Source: Leptidea sinapis (Eukaryota; Arthropoda; Insecta; Lepidoptera; Pieridae). From it: a DNA stretch of 64,000 nt. The stretch is taken from contig NC_066279.1 in NCBI RefSeq assembly GCF_905404315.1, positions 9,560,501-9,624,500 on the forward strand. Direction: 5' to 3'. Each line of letters begins with the position of its first letter. Position 1 is the first letter of the stretch. A program made the translations under genes and the position numbers. Positions 1 to 10,779 of the stretch are shown here, piece by piece. The notes under the pieces are model-generated. The model was given only the letters and a program-made list of their open reading frames with translations, was not told the origin of the DNA and did no database searches.

Positions 1-139
1 CCAATACGGTGCTCTAGTTTCAATCAGACAAAAAATAAATCATCGGGCTAGCTGTAAATCACTATATAAATGTGTCAAATTTACTATTCAAATTCAATAA
101 ATTTATATGAATAGACAGGGTGATAGAAGAGACATCTAT

Positions 140-282
140 AGGTACATATAATAAAACTAGATGTAGATGAAGCCACAACCTGAGAGTTGAACAAAGCATA
201 CAATATTTTATAAGCGATACGAAATTCGAACGGTTGGCTCAGTTGGGAAAGCGCTCGCACGGAACGCTAGAGGTATATCGTG
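140..282 (+). repeat. tRNA-derived SINE, 5' part
   Basis: A head segment (about 152-195, reading GATGAAGCCACAACCTGAGA) is followed by a tRNA-like A-box region at 228-250 (GGTTGGCTCAGTTGG). Both parts recur in the same order in the SINE at 52813-53050. The copy stops in the anticodon-arm region near 282, where a LINE tail begins, so the B box and the SINE tail are missing. It is not a working tRNA. Confidence 0.7.
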
Positions 283-356
283 GTGGCGGCGGTGATCACT
301 TAACACCAGGTGACCTAAGGGTAATGCTCGTTTGTCCTCTTTTTTCATAAGAAAAT
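283..356 (+). mobile_element. LINE family A, 3' terminal fragment
   Basis: The stretch GGTGATCACTTAACACCAGG, then GCTCGTTTGTCCTC and an A-rich end, matches the 3' end of the larger LINE copies at 50068-51280 and (shorter) 6559-6603. It carries only the 3' untranslated tip and is joined directly to the broken SINE. Confidence 0.7.
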
Positions 357-1165
357 AAGTAATGATTTCTCGTCATTGACTCTTCATATACAAATGTCCA
401 ATAATGTTCTTTCTGTTTTATCAAAATTAGCAATTTCATATTAACTTATAGATATACCTATGTCTTAACTAGAGTTTTATTTGTACTATCGAGGGACTGA
501 ACATTGTGTGTGGAGAAAATAAATGATTTTCTTATTATTACTGAGGCAAATTTAAACAGGTTTTAAAAATTTTCAGAGCAAAACATTTTTACAGCTGATT
601 TGAATATGAATAATATTGACATATTATTCATATTCAAATCAAAAAACGTGGAGTGACCTCCACGACTCAATGGCGAAACGGAACGAGAGAGAATTTTTAT
701 GATTTATAAATTTTTTAACTCATGGCATTGACCAGACTACTTTTATACATCCTGTATAAGTTGTAGCTGCTAAAACGTTCAAAAAATAATAGTATACAAT
801 ATAAGTGATCACTTTATATTGATTTGACAGGTTAACGATGGCTAACTTGGGTGGTGCAAATTCTGTCTGTTGTAGGTGATTTAATTACTTATAAATTTTC
901 AATTCAAAAACATGTTCAATATATTAGATTTGCTTATTCTTTTGAAGTTAGCGACTCGTCAGATTAATTGGTTATTTAGTATTTAAGTAGTTAAAGTTTA
1001 GTTATTCTGTATCATAAAGGAATGTGGTACGAACTACGTGGGTGACCTTTTATAGTTAAATCATTGTATATTATGTTTGATGCGATTGATAATAGTTATG
1101 ACAGGTATCACTATTGTCTATTTTCTATTACGGATCATTTTTACACAAGCAATGATTTAAGCTAC
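357..1165. other. AT-rich stretch, no gene seen
   Basis: No open frame of note, RNA gene or repeat recognised. There is a local 20-bp-scale inverted repeat near 598-640 around the phrase GAATATGAATAATATTGAC. Probably old, decayed repeat DNA. Confidence 0.5.
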
Positions 1166-1168
1166 AAG

Positions 1169-1365
1169 GGGCACACTAAAAGTTTTGCACTTCTAGCTAA
1201 TCGGAGCTATTTGAATTTCGAAAATTATATTTTTTGAAGCGTTGCAACCTTCTTAGTAATAAAAAAATCAATTCGCGGGAAATCATTTGTCAATTGTTTT
1301 ATCACACATCAAAGTTATACGTACGCAACGAAAATGGAATTAAGTCGAAAAGATTTTAGAGCGTC
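1169..1365 (+). mobile_element. mariner-type transposon, 5' end only
   Basis: It starts with an inverted-repeat-like end (GGCACACTAAAAGTTTTGC, with the counterpart GGTCACACTAAAAG at 4608). It then matches the 5' leader and first codons (MELSRKDFRA) of the mariner at 4609-7491, which lies inverted about 6 kb away. It breaks off after roughly 15 codons. A deletion relic with no coding capacity. Confidence 0.75.
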
Positions 1366-1399
1366 CAAAAATATTTTATTGTGGAGAACCATAGAACAT

Positions 1400-1922
1400 T
1401 ACAAATAGAATAGAATAGAAACACTTTATTAACAGTAAAACACACACCTTCAATTTACAGTAAAAATCTTAAATACTGCACTTCGAAAAATTTAGTTTTT
1501 CTGAACGCGATTTTTATGAATTTCTAATTGGTGAACTTCGTGCATAAAGTGAATAACATACTACTTAGATTATTTATTATTTAGACTTCTATGGGTTTAA
1601 TAAATTATAGCAGAGAATATTTATTGATTCAAAAATTTTAATAATGTATGGAGTAAAAGAAGAAATTAATTTTCTAAGTAAACATATCTCAATTACTAAA
1701 CGTTAAAATAGATTAAACAAACCCAACTTCGTACGACCGGTTTTATGACAGGTGATAAGCTAAGAATGGACAGGTATTAGAAGCCCACTGCTTTATAAAT
1801 TACTAACAGTTACCTTGTTATCAAGCCGACTTTCAATTTGTATATGATCGATGGAAATATGCTTTCTTGAACAGTAAATATTATACATCACTAGCAGGTT
1901 TACAATAATATTAACAGCTTAT
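1400..1922. other. LINE-tail-like tip and AT-rich sequence
   Basis: At 1408-1440 a repeated GAATA unit runs into ACACTTTATTAACAG, the form often seen at minus-oriented LINE 3' ends in moths. The rest holds nothing that I recognise. Confidence 0.35.
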
Positions 1923-1926
1923 ATAT

Positions 1927-2292
1927 CTATACAATATAATAATATTATAAAGCTGCAGTGTTTGTTTGTTTGTTTGAACGCGCTAATCTCTGGTACTACT
2001 GGTCCGATTTGAATGATTCTTTAGTAGTTAGGTAGGTAGTCCATTTATCGAGGAAGGCTATATGGAAGGCTATGTTTTTTTTTCAAAATTAGGGATCCGT
2101 AATAAAATTGTAATTTTGTAACACAAGGTGTAAAATCGAAAACCTATTTTTGCGTGCGCTGTAAAAACTATTGACAATAGAACAAAATGATGTACAGGCT
2201 ATAATATAGGCAATATTTTATTACTTATAAAATTATCGCGTGAATTATACTTTATATGGCAAAACAACGTTTGCCGGGTCAGCTAGTTATTA
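1927..2292 (+). mobile_element. Helitron-like non-autonomous repeat, copy 1
   Basis: It begins near TCTATACAATATAATAATA with a short TTTG run and ends CGTTTGCCGGGTCAGCT. An inverted copy at 53999-54350 matches it along its whole length, including the phrases GAACGCGCTAATCTC and GGGATCCGTAATAAAAT. Neither copy has long terminal inverted repeats. The TC start, the CAGCT end and AT-rich flanks fit a non-autonomous Helitron, but no hairpin was proved. Confidence 0.6.
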
Positions 2293-3185
2293 TATATTTC
2301 CAAATTAGGTCGGGGAAAATAGATTTTCAGTTTACGTTTAAACTTAATCAAATATCTTTGACTGTACTATTTTTGCCAATGTCAAAATTTTCGATAATTT
2401 TAAATTTTGTGTTTGACAAGGCAAAAACCCAAAATTCAAAATCATAATGTTAATCAGTTTCATAAGTTGTTATTAAAGTGGTTGGATTTCAATAAAACAT
2501 TATCCAACAAGAATGTTACGATGTTTGTCCTATTAATGTCATTACTCGATTCAATTATCTTCAATCATTACATCGATTCAATTTACTGTGCCTCATACAA
2601 TTGCTTAACAGAATACTGTAATAATGTTCCGTATTGGAATACGAAATTAACGAACAGTTAGGAAATATTCGTTGGCTTTTCAGTGTATAAGACTTACTTA
2701 TCTGAATATCTTGTGTTGGCATAAAAATACAAGCAATATTGTACCTAGTGATCTATAAGAAATTTGTCAGGCGTTAAAATGTATGTTCACTCAATATAAA
2801 TGAGTTACTAATATACTTACAACAAATAAAATAAATGTTCAAAAGTATGAAGATGAGTAGAGGTGACCATAACGTTATGTTATCAACTAGTGTTATTGCT
2901 ATAATATAAGATTATATAATTGTCATTCGCTATTGTAAGTAAATATATTTCTATTCTATTCAATTGCTTTAAAGATATTATAATGCTTATGTAATTTAAA
3001 ATATGTTATTTTATCTTACATTCTGACATTAAAAAAAGATCAACAATAAATTAATTTTTAATTTAAATTCTTAGATTAAGAATTGGTCTCCGCTGCGCTC
3101 CAACTGGATACCGCAGGCATAGTCGCAAAGTGCGGCATCTAATACTATGTGGGCGTACTCGAGCAAAGTCAAGATATTTAAAGGT
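2293..3185. other. AT-rich stretch, no gene seen
   Basis: Two overlapping open frames of 63 and 84 codons at 2256-2661 look like chance: no motif, biased to Phe/Ile/Asn, and partly inside the Helitron-like end. Nothing else recognised. Confidence 0.5.
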
Positions 3186-3202
3186 ATTAATATTTTTTGC
3201 AG

Positions 3203-3712
3203 GGCTCACAAAACTGAAATTGGAAATTTATTGACACTCTCTAACATTTTCCAGAAGTAGTGTTCTTCTCACAATCACTTCTTACAATAGTGCTTATGAT
3301 ATTTTTTTTTATGATAAGAAGGGACGAGACGATCAGGATGTTCAGCTGATGTTAATTGATTACCATTACAATGAGGTGCCGCTCATGATTCTCAAAAAAT
3401 CCAAAAATTCTGAGCGGCACTACAATTGCACTCGTCACCTTGAGACATAAGTAGTTAAGCCTCATTTGCCCAGTAATTTCACTAGCTACGGCGCCCTTCA
3501 GACCGAAACACAGTAATGCTTACACGTTACTGCTTCACGGCAGAAATAGGCGCCGTTGTGGTACCCATAATCTAGCCGGCTTCCTGTGCAATGGAGCCTC
3601 TCACTGGTTTGTGATAGAAACTGGAATGTCAGAAAAAAATCTCAAAAGCAGAAGCACCTTCCTGCTCTGGTTCAATTATTGTATTGTTAATAAGTTGTAT
3701 ATAAGTTAGTAG
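3203..3712 (-). mobile_element. LINE family B fragment, split by a SINE-like repeat
   Basis: The flanks 3203-3286 and 3616-3712 match consecutive parts of the LINE at 29395-29550 (for example GATAGAAACTGGAATGTCAG against GATAGAAACTGGAATCTCAG). That piece encodes the linker between endonuclease and RT. The element at 3301-3613 interrupts it. Only this short internal piece is left. Confidence 0.65.
3301..3613 (+). repeat. SINE/MITE-like interspersed repeat, copy 1
   Basis: A roughly 310-base repeat beginning AAGGGACGAGACGATCAGGA and ending with GGAGCCTCTCACTGG. It shares phrases such as CTGAGCGGCACTACAATTGC and ACTAGCTACGGCGCC with 54962-55265 and with both arms of the foldback at 45206-45606. 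No coding capacity. I know this type only as a common lepidopteran repeat of unclear class. Confidence 0.7.
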
Positions 3713-3724
3713 CGGACCCGACAT

Positions 3725-4092
3725 ACGTTGGTCTGTTAAAAAAAAACTCTCGCCGATGGAATTTTGTAAAATCCGTTCTTAGCTGACCTCTACTCGACGA
3801 AAGGAATATTCCTACCAAATTTCAAGTCTCTACGTCTTATGGTTCCAGAGATATCGTGATGAATTAATACTATTCTCGTGATGTCATGAAAATGTCAATC
3901 CATACAAAATGTATGAGAAGATAAATGTTTTATAATAATATTTTTTGTGATTTTCTTGATATTTTATTACTTATTCCGGACTAATAGAAACCCAAAAAAT
4001 CAAAGAACAGAAAAAATGGTCCAGCCGTTCTTGAGTTATAAATGGTGTAACTAACACGACTTTGTTTTATATATTATATAGATTATGTATAT
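3725..4092 (+). repeat. Helitron-like repeat, diverged
   Basis: It holds the phrases typical of moth Helitron-like repeats: ACCAAATTTCAAGTC, a mid-element AT tract, and CAGCCGTTCTTGAGTTATAA before GTGTAACTAACACGACTTT. It ends in a short TATA run. No second full copy is in the window, so the boundaries are estimates. Confidence 0.4.
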
Positions 4093-4608
4093 AAATATAA
4101 AAAAAGGGCCTCAGCTAACCGCTTTTACGTGTGGTGGTACAATATAGGTTAAGGACTGTAACCAACAATTTCAAAGGGAATGAAGATGGAAAGTGGGCCT
4201 TCTAACAGATCGATGGCAACGATCATAGCCGTGTTTGAGTTGGACTCTTACTATAAGTATATAAATACTCTTCAGATTGTTATAATTATTATCCTCGTCA
4301 AAATTTATATTTTTTCACACTAATATATTGCGATATTGGTCTTTTAAGTCTAAATTTAGTTTTTCACGTCAGTGATACAGTTAATGATACTATCTAGGCA
4401 GCGCAGCACTGGCAGGGTCGTCGTGCGATGTTGGAGGTTTGGATATAAGTTAATGACAAGTCTGACTGCGATTATAAAATTAAACTCCTTTATTATATAT
4501 ATGCAACTGTTTATATACAAGTTGCAGAGATGCGTGTGTAAACATGTGTATATACGAAATACACACACTACAATATATTGTAATCGTGCATGGAAATGCT
4601 TGATACGT
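4093..4608. other. No gene seen
   Basis: Two overlapping frames on opposite strands near 4356-4620 (70 and 82 codons) have no motif and look like chance. There is a run of ATATATATG near 4493-4503. Nothing recognised. Confidence 0.45.
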
Positions 4609-5183
4609 AGGTCACACTAAAAGTTTTGCGTAACTTAAAAAACAACAGGTTTTTATAACCAAAATATTATGTTTATTGCTTTTCAAAATACTCTCCTTTA
4701 CATTTTAAACATTTTTTCATGCGATCGAACCATTTTTTAAAACAAGAGGACCACAGATCTAAAGGTATGTTTTCTACGCGCTGATTGATCGCTATCACTA
4801 CCGCTTCGGAATTGGTAAAAATTAAACCTCTCATCACATCTTTGATTTTGAGAAAATACAGAAATCGTAGGGTGTTAAGTCGAGGCTATGTGCAGGATGG
4901 GTGACGAGTTGTTATTTTTCGGAAACTAAAAATGACTTAGTTTTGTTAGCCGTGTGTGAAGAAGCGTTGGCATGATGTAGGAGAACGCGGCTTTTTTGGT
5001 CGTCATTCGCAAACTTTATTCAACACCCTGAGGTAAACAAATGGTACAATACCATTCGGCAGCAACACTATTTGTATTTTCAAGTGAAATTGTGTCCAAT
5101 AAGGTGAGTCCCCAACGCGGCTCCTGGATGTGGATAGCCACATGCCGTCCTTATTGGATCTTCTACTGACTACATGAGGAATC

Positions 5184-6150
5184 ACAGGAGCGTTTCCGGC
5201 CTTTAAGGAAGGTGTACGCGCTTAATGTGAAGGTACCCATGTCGTATCGTCCCGGAAACACCGCACAAGGAAGCTCATTCCACAGCTTTGTGTAGAGTAC
5301 GTGGAGGACCGCCACACATCCAGATGGTTAGGATGATATCCTTACTTGTGGCGTGTCGTGCGAAGGTGGAATTCGGCGGCAGGAATCAAGTTAAACAGAT
5401 CTTCGGAACACTCCCCGTGATAAATGCGGTAGAAGACATACAATGAAGCGACGTCTCTACGCAACGCCAAGTGATCCAGCCGTTCACAGAGCACTTGGTC
5501 CCCGACAATTCGAGCTGCTCTGCGTTGCACGCGGTCAAACGGATCGTGCTGATACTGGGGTGCGCCAGACCAGAGATGGCAGCAATACTCCATGTGTGGC
5601 CGGGTCTGCGCTTTGTAGAGCGCTTTAAGTATTGCCGTGCTCTATTAATGACGCCCAGTTTCTTTGAAGCCAATTTGGCTTTGCCTTCCAGATGACCAGA
5701 CCCAGTATTCCGATACTAGGCGAGGCTTTAAGGGAAGTGTTGTCGAAAAGCGGTGATACGACAAATGGGGTTTTTTTTGTGGTAAACGCACAAACTTGAG
5801 TGTTCTGGGGGTTATATTGGACAAGGTTCAATTTTCCCCATACCGCGACCTTCTTCGCGAGAGGACTCGATAGAAGACACAAGTTTCTCCCGGCACTGGT
5901 CGACGATTTCCCGAGAGAGACCTGCATGGCCCATGTATACGGCATCAACAGTGCTGTCGTCCGCATAGCAATGAATGTTGGAGGTTTCCAACATATCATT
6001 GATATGCAGAAGAAACAGCGTGGGAGACAGCACACAGCCTTGGGGCACTCCAGCATTCACGGGCTTCGGGTTCGAGCAATATCTGTCGACAACGACCTGT
6101 ATGCTGCGCCCAGTGAGGAAGCTGGAGGTCCACTTGCACAAGCTCTCGGA
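5184..6150 (-). pseudogene. LINE family A reverse-transcriptase fragment, inverted arm
   Basis: On the minus strand the RT palm reads NAGVPQGCVLSPTLFLLHIN, followed by CYADD (the catalytic Asp pair is kept) at about 5990-6075. The family's C-terminal domain (RVQRRAARIVGD, LALRRDVASLYVFYRIYHGE) lies at 5342-5593. Several frameshifts split it. It stops short of the 3' tail, at GATTCCTC near 5184, and is joined head to head to the plus-strand copy at 6150. By family it is a Jockey/CR1-like non-LTR element. Confidence 0.85.
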
Positions 6151-6603
6151 AAGCGCAGGTCAGACCACACATGGAGTATTGCTGTCATCTCTGGTCTGGC
6201 GCACCCAAGTATCAGCTCGACCCATTTGACCGTGTTCAAGCTCGAATTGTCGGGGACTCAGTGCTCGGCTGTGAACGGCTGGATCACTAGGCGTTGCGTA
6301 GAGATGTCGCTTCATTGTGTGTCTTCTACCGCATTTATCACTGGGAGTGTTACGAAGAGCTGTGTTACCTGATTCCTGCCGCCGAATTCCACCTTCGCAC
6401 GATACGCCACAAGTTAGGATATCATCCTCACCATCTGGATGTGTGGCGGTCTTCCACAGTGCGGTTTTCAAGAAGCTTTCTTACACGTTCTACCAAGCTG
6501 TGGAATAAGCTTCTTTGTGCGGTGTTTCCGGGACGATACGACATGGGTACCTTCGAAAAGTGACCCATACGCTCGTTTGTCCTCCTGTTCCATAAAAAAA
6601 AAG
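6150..6603 (+). pseudogene. LINE family A C-terminal fragment with 3' tail
   Basis: The plus strand encodes the same C-terminal region as 5342-5593 (RRDVASLCVFYRIYHWE, LRTIRHKLGYHPHHLDVW) and then the 3' end CGCTCGTTTGTCCTCCTG with an A run at 6592-6600. Compared with 50068-50230, about 130 bases are missing between GGTACCTTCGAAAAG and TGACCCATACG. Together with 5184-6150 it forms inverted arms of about 400 bases. Confidence 0.85.
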
Positions 6604-6837
6604 CATTAGAATGTCTGTGGTCGTACTTCATTAGGATCTTTGAGCACCATTCCACGCGAGTCCGCTTCTGCTCCGCTGTCAGTTCATGAGGGATCCAACG
6701 ACAACAAAGTTTCCGAACTTTCAATTCTTCGTGTAAAATTTTCTGAACTTGGCTCATACCAATCCCCAATAGTCCTAGAATTGTGTCATAGGTAATCCGC
6801 GGGTTATATTCAATTAGCCACTTAACAGTAGCGACAT

Positions 6838-7140
6838 TATTTTCATTCAAATTCAAATTCAAAAACACTTTATTCATGTAGGTCACGGAAATGACACTTA
6901 TGAATGTCAAAAAAAATAAAAATATTGTTTCTTATTGAATTTACCGCTACTTCGTAAAGGGTTGAGCTAATGAGAAGAAGTAGCAAGAAACTCATTGCCA
7001 CTCTTTTAAGTCAAGATGAACATTTTAATTGTTTTCCAAATAGTTTCAATTACAATGTATGTAAAGTGATACAACAAAAATACTCAAATGTCAAAAACTG
7101 AAAGGCTTACACGAGTAAGTCAAAAAAAAAAGAAAAATTT
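6838..7140 (-). mobile_element. LINE 3' end inserted in mariner
   Basis: It opens with CAAATTCAAATTCAAA, then ACACTTTATTCATGTAGGTC and AATTTACCGCTACTTCG. This is the 3' untranslated region of a LINE with a TTTGAA tail, read in minus orientation. It separates transposase residues that are adjacent in mariners. It ends near a run of A and G at about 7130. Confidence 0.65.
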
Positions 7141-7529
7141 ATGAATATATCATTGATGGCAGTTGGAGGCTGCCTTTCACGAAGATCGTCATGTAAAGAA
7201 ACCCAAGATCTCTTAAATTAAGCAAACCATCGCCTCACGGTGCTCAAGCAAGGTGCTTCTCTCCCATAAGCATTTTGAAGACGAGCGGCACAGTCTTAGG
7301 GATAGAGAGAACTTTTAAAATAAAAAAAAATCATCGCTCTAAAATCTTTTCGGCTTAATTCCATTTTCGTTGCGTACGTAGAACTTTGGTTAGTGATAAA
7401 AAACAATTGACAAAAGATTTCCCGCCATTTTTTTTTATTACTAAGAAGGTTGCAACTTTGCAAAAAATATAACATTCGAAATTCAAATAGGCAATGTGAT
7501 AGGTACAATGAAACCTCCTACCTCTGTGA

Positions 7530-8375
7530 CTTAAAATGATCTGGCCGTCCACGTAGTGTTCGTACGAAAAAGGTAGTCAAAGCAGTAAGGAAAAGAATTC
7601 GAAGAAATCCTGTCCGAAAGCAAAAGATTTTATCTCGGGAGATAAAGATAGCACCTAGAACTATTTCGCGTATTTTTAAAGACGACTCAGGGCTTGCAGC
7701 CTATAAGAGACGTACCGGTCATTTCTTAACTGAGGATTTAAAAAGGAATAGGGTGGTAAAATGAAAACAACTACTGAAGCGGTATGCAAAGGAAGGTCAC
7801 AGGAAAATTTTGTGTACAGATGAGAATTTTTTTACAATTGAGCCACATTTTAACAAACAAAATCACTATATTTATACTCAAACCTCTAAGGAAGCTTCCC
7901 AATTAGCCGACACAATGCAGTGTGTACACTATCCGACTTCAGTGATGTTTTGGTGGGGTATTTGCTATGAAGGAGTGACTGAGCCATACTTTTGTGAAAA
8001 AGGTACTCGTATCAAAACATTGGCACAATTGTATCAAGATACCATTTTTGAGAAGGTAGAAGTCCCTTAACACATGTTCAATAACCATGAATGGTCCTTC
8101 CATCAAGACTCGGGGCCGGGTCATAAAGCTAGGTCTACGCTGTCTTGGTTGGAAACGAACGTTCGGACTTAATCAGAGCTAAAGACTGGCCGTCGTCTAG
8201 TCCCATTCTTAAGCCCGCTCCTGACGCCTCGATAATTTTAAGTCCCTAAAACAATCCGTACAGCAGTGAAGAATTTACCCATGGAAAGAGTATTAAAAAC
8301 TGACCTCAACGTTTAAAGGACTGTATTGCAGCCAATGGAGACCACTTCGAATAACCTTTTTATATTTTAAATTGT
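7530..8375 (+). pseudogene. Tc1-like transposase pseudogene
   Basis: Plus-strand translation gives a DNA-binding part (SGRPRSVRTKKVVKAV, IAPRTISRIFKDDSGL), then LCTDENFFTIEPHFN (first catalytic Asp region), YPTSVMFWWGICYEGVTEP and HQDSGPGHKAR (second Asp region). The third acidic region is blurred (PFLSPLLTP). Stop codons lie near 7762, 8068 and 8170, plus later frameshifts, so it is dead. The family cuts and pastes DNA at TA sites. The longest open piece is 7810-8070. Confidence 0.85.
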
Positions 8376-9729
8376 CTTATATTTATGTATTAAACTAACT
8401 CTGTATAAAAGTAATAAATGTATTATTTGCAACACAATTTTTTTTTCTTTGTTTCAGTATTTATGGCAAGACTAGGTTATTATGTGGACTTTATTTCTAT
8501 TTATTTAAATAAAGAAACTTATTTATAAATTATATACATATAACAAATAATAAATATCATTCTAGTAATTTTTTTTCTAACGATACACAGTGAATTGTTA
8601 TGAAATTATTATTAATATTTATTAATAATAAATACAATAAAGTTCGAGGACCAACTAGATAAGCGATAAAAAATGACCTTTAGATACCATTAAATTTTTA
8701 CACAATTGCACAAATGACATCGATAAATTATTTAATGTTTATAGTTGCCAATTGCCGAATAATTATTTAATTATGTGTGAGTTAAAACCTGGATAATCGG
8801 ATAAAAAAAAATTACACTTCGCGACTGCCTAGTAAAAGTTTTATGTCTCCGCGTTACCCTTAGCTTTTTATTTTTTACTACTTTAATAAACAATATTTTA
8901 TATTTTTTGCATCAGTAATGTCGTCGTCGTCGTCGTCAATAGTTTTAACAGATTACCTTTTTGAATCATTGTTCACACACTTGACGTAAATAAATTGTTA
9001 ACAAAAAAGTGTTAGAGTCACATTATCTCTGGAGCTGACGTCGATGACGTCACATCGTCGCTTTGTTGTGCAAAACAAGCATCACTAGGATAATATTATT
9101 AATGACAACGATTAGTTTTTCAGAAGTATAGATTGATGTAAAAGAATGATGTAAATTATTATTATAATGGAAAAATCAATGGAAGAATGTGGTTTAAGTA
9201 AAAATGTTTTTTTATTTTTTGGCATTACTAGCACTTATTACTAGCTACAGAGAAACAAAAACTACAGAACTATTAGTAACAAAAGTCAAAACGTAACAAT
9301 GAAAATTTCAAAAACAAAGCAGTGATAGCACGAAAATATCACGACATGTACCTAACGGTAATGAAACTGCAAACCGTACCGAAGCAACAGGACCAGCGCG
9401 AGAGTGTGAAAGGGGGAACGGGAGGGGACTCACGGACCAGCGAGGTCAATCGAGATTATGTGGCAATTTGATATAATATATCGAAGTAAATATAAGTTGA
9501 ACTTTATCAGGTAGTTACCGCCTTCTGACCGCCAAGGTTAGCACGCCTTTCGTGGATTAAATATTTGCTTAATTAATGAAATGTAGCATGTTCCAACGCA
9601 CGACTTTGACCCACAATAGTTCCTAGTTAGTGACTCTACGAACTGAAATATTAATTCACAAGTACAAAAGGCATTAGTAACATTATTATCAATAATATTA
9701 ACTTAGCTGTAATACCTACTGAATACAAA
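8376..9729. other. No gene seen; GTC repeat
   Basis: AT-rich, with a (GTC)6-like run at 8921-8938 and a GC-richer patch at 9390-9450 (AGGACCAGCGCGAGAGTG) without an open frame. No repeat family recognised. Confidence 0.45.
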
Positions 9730-9734
9730 AATAA

Positions 9735-9815
9735 GTAAGTAACTGTAAAGTAGAACCTGTAGATGGAGCCACAGCCTGATAGTTGGACGAGACATACCAA
9801 AATTTACGAACCATG
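9735..9815 (+). repeat. SINE head fragment
   Basis: AACTGTAAAGTAGAACCTGT followed by a copy of GATGGAGCCACAGCCTGATA matches the head of the SINE at 52818-52870. The tRNA-like body is absent. Confidence 0.55.
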
Positions 9816-10321
9816 CTCCATCATATTAAATGTTACGATTTTAATATATGTTATGGATAAAATAATATAAAAGGTTGTCTAATTGTAGGTACCATCATAA
9901 CTCTGTACTGTACATTTTTTTTTAGAAAATAATTTCCATTCATTGTCGTGTCTATTGTCTGCATGATAATTTTATTTGCATCAAGACATATTTATAATAT
10001 TATAAATAATCGTCACAAATAACAACTGTAAGTCAATCCTCTGCGCTCGTTAGCTTGATGTAGTGAGCTATGACGTCATTGCTAAGTGGCATGTCAAGTG
10101 CGGCAATATGTGCACGTCACTTGGATATCATTGTGGTGATGTAAAATATCGAAATTAATACGGTCGTATTCTCCACTTCATGTTTCATTATGTACAACTT
10201 GTTGTAAATGAACAATTATCGTAGGAGGTTTAAATTACGTAGCAAGTTCAAGGTTTAATTTTTCTGTGAATTAAACAATTTTTTAATTTGTTTCTTTATT
10301 GTTATCGTTGGTTGCTGTTAT

Positions 10322-10458
10322 CGTTTTTTTTTATGGAATAGGAGGACGAACGAGCGTACGGGGTCCCCTGGTGTTAAGTGATCACCGCCGCCCACAATCT
10401 CTTGCAGCACCAGAGGAATCACAGGAGCGTTGCTGGCCTTTAAGGAAAGAGTTATGGT
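10322..10458 (-). mobile_element. LINE family A, 3' end
   Basis: A T run, then ATGGAATAGGAGGACGAACG, GTGTTAAGTGATCACCGCCG and CCTTTAAGGAAAG mirror the 3' end at 50075-50200 in the same orientation. It is 5'-truncated to about 135 bases. Confidence 0.75.
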
Positions 10459-10779
10459 TTCAATCCATCTCTACTAATAAATATAGGAGAGCCATTTTTT
10501 GTGAAAACTACTGAACCGATCTAGATATTCGCAAGTAAGTCAGTTAATGACATTTCATTGCGACATTCTATTCATACCATGAGCAGGCGCGGTTTCTTAA
10601 TATATTATTAAAACTACGTTTACTGTGTAAGCGTTTTTATAATAAATATATATAAGAGATTTCCACCTATGTACTGGCTCATCAACATTTTTTTTAATTA
10701 ATTAATTTATTATATACAGACACTATCACATAATATTACATCATATTTGGTCCCTACACTAGGAGTAGCCTGTCCTGTA

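Larger units (their letters stand above)
4609..7491 (-). pseudogene. mariner-type transposase element, broken by LINE pieces
   Basis: Read on the minus strand, the N-terminus is at about 7370 (MELSRKDFRAMIF). A helix-turn-helix part with CLSTVRRWFA follows at 7195-7270, then GIGMSQVQKILHEELKVRK and RWIPHELTAEQKRTRVEWC at 6600-6838. The C-terminus at 4670-5000 has an HANASSHTA-like segment and ends WFDRMKKCLKCKGEYFEKQ and a stop. The right terminal inverted repeat survives at 4608-4628, while the left one is lost near 7491. Frameshifts, stops and two LINE intrusions (5184-6603, 6838-7140) make it dead. I did not find the part that should carry the first catalytic Asp. Confidence 0.85.

Noticed and set aside
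2256..2661. Small genes of 63 and 84 codons
   Set aside because: They overlap each other and a Helitron-like end, have AT-driven composition and no motif.
5812..6141. A live reverse transcriptase
   Set aside because: The catalytic box is present, but the protein lacks the fingers and endonuclease and is cut by shifts and the head-to-head join.
5800..6372. A 190-codon plus-strand gene
   Set aside because: Its first two thirds are antisense to the RT with the CYADD motif. Only the last part (from 6150) is in a real LINE frame.
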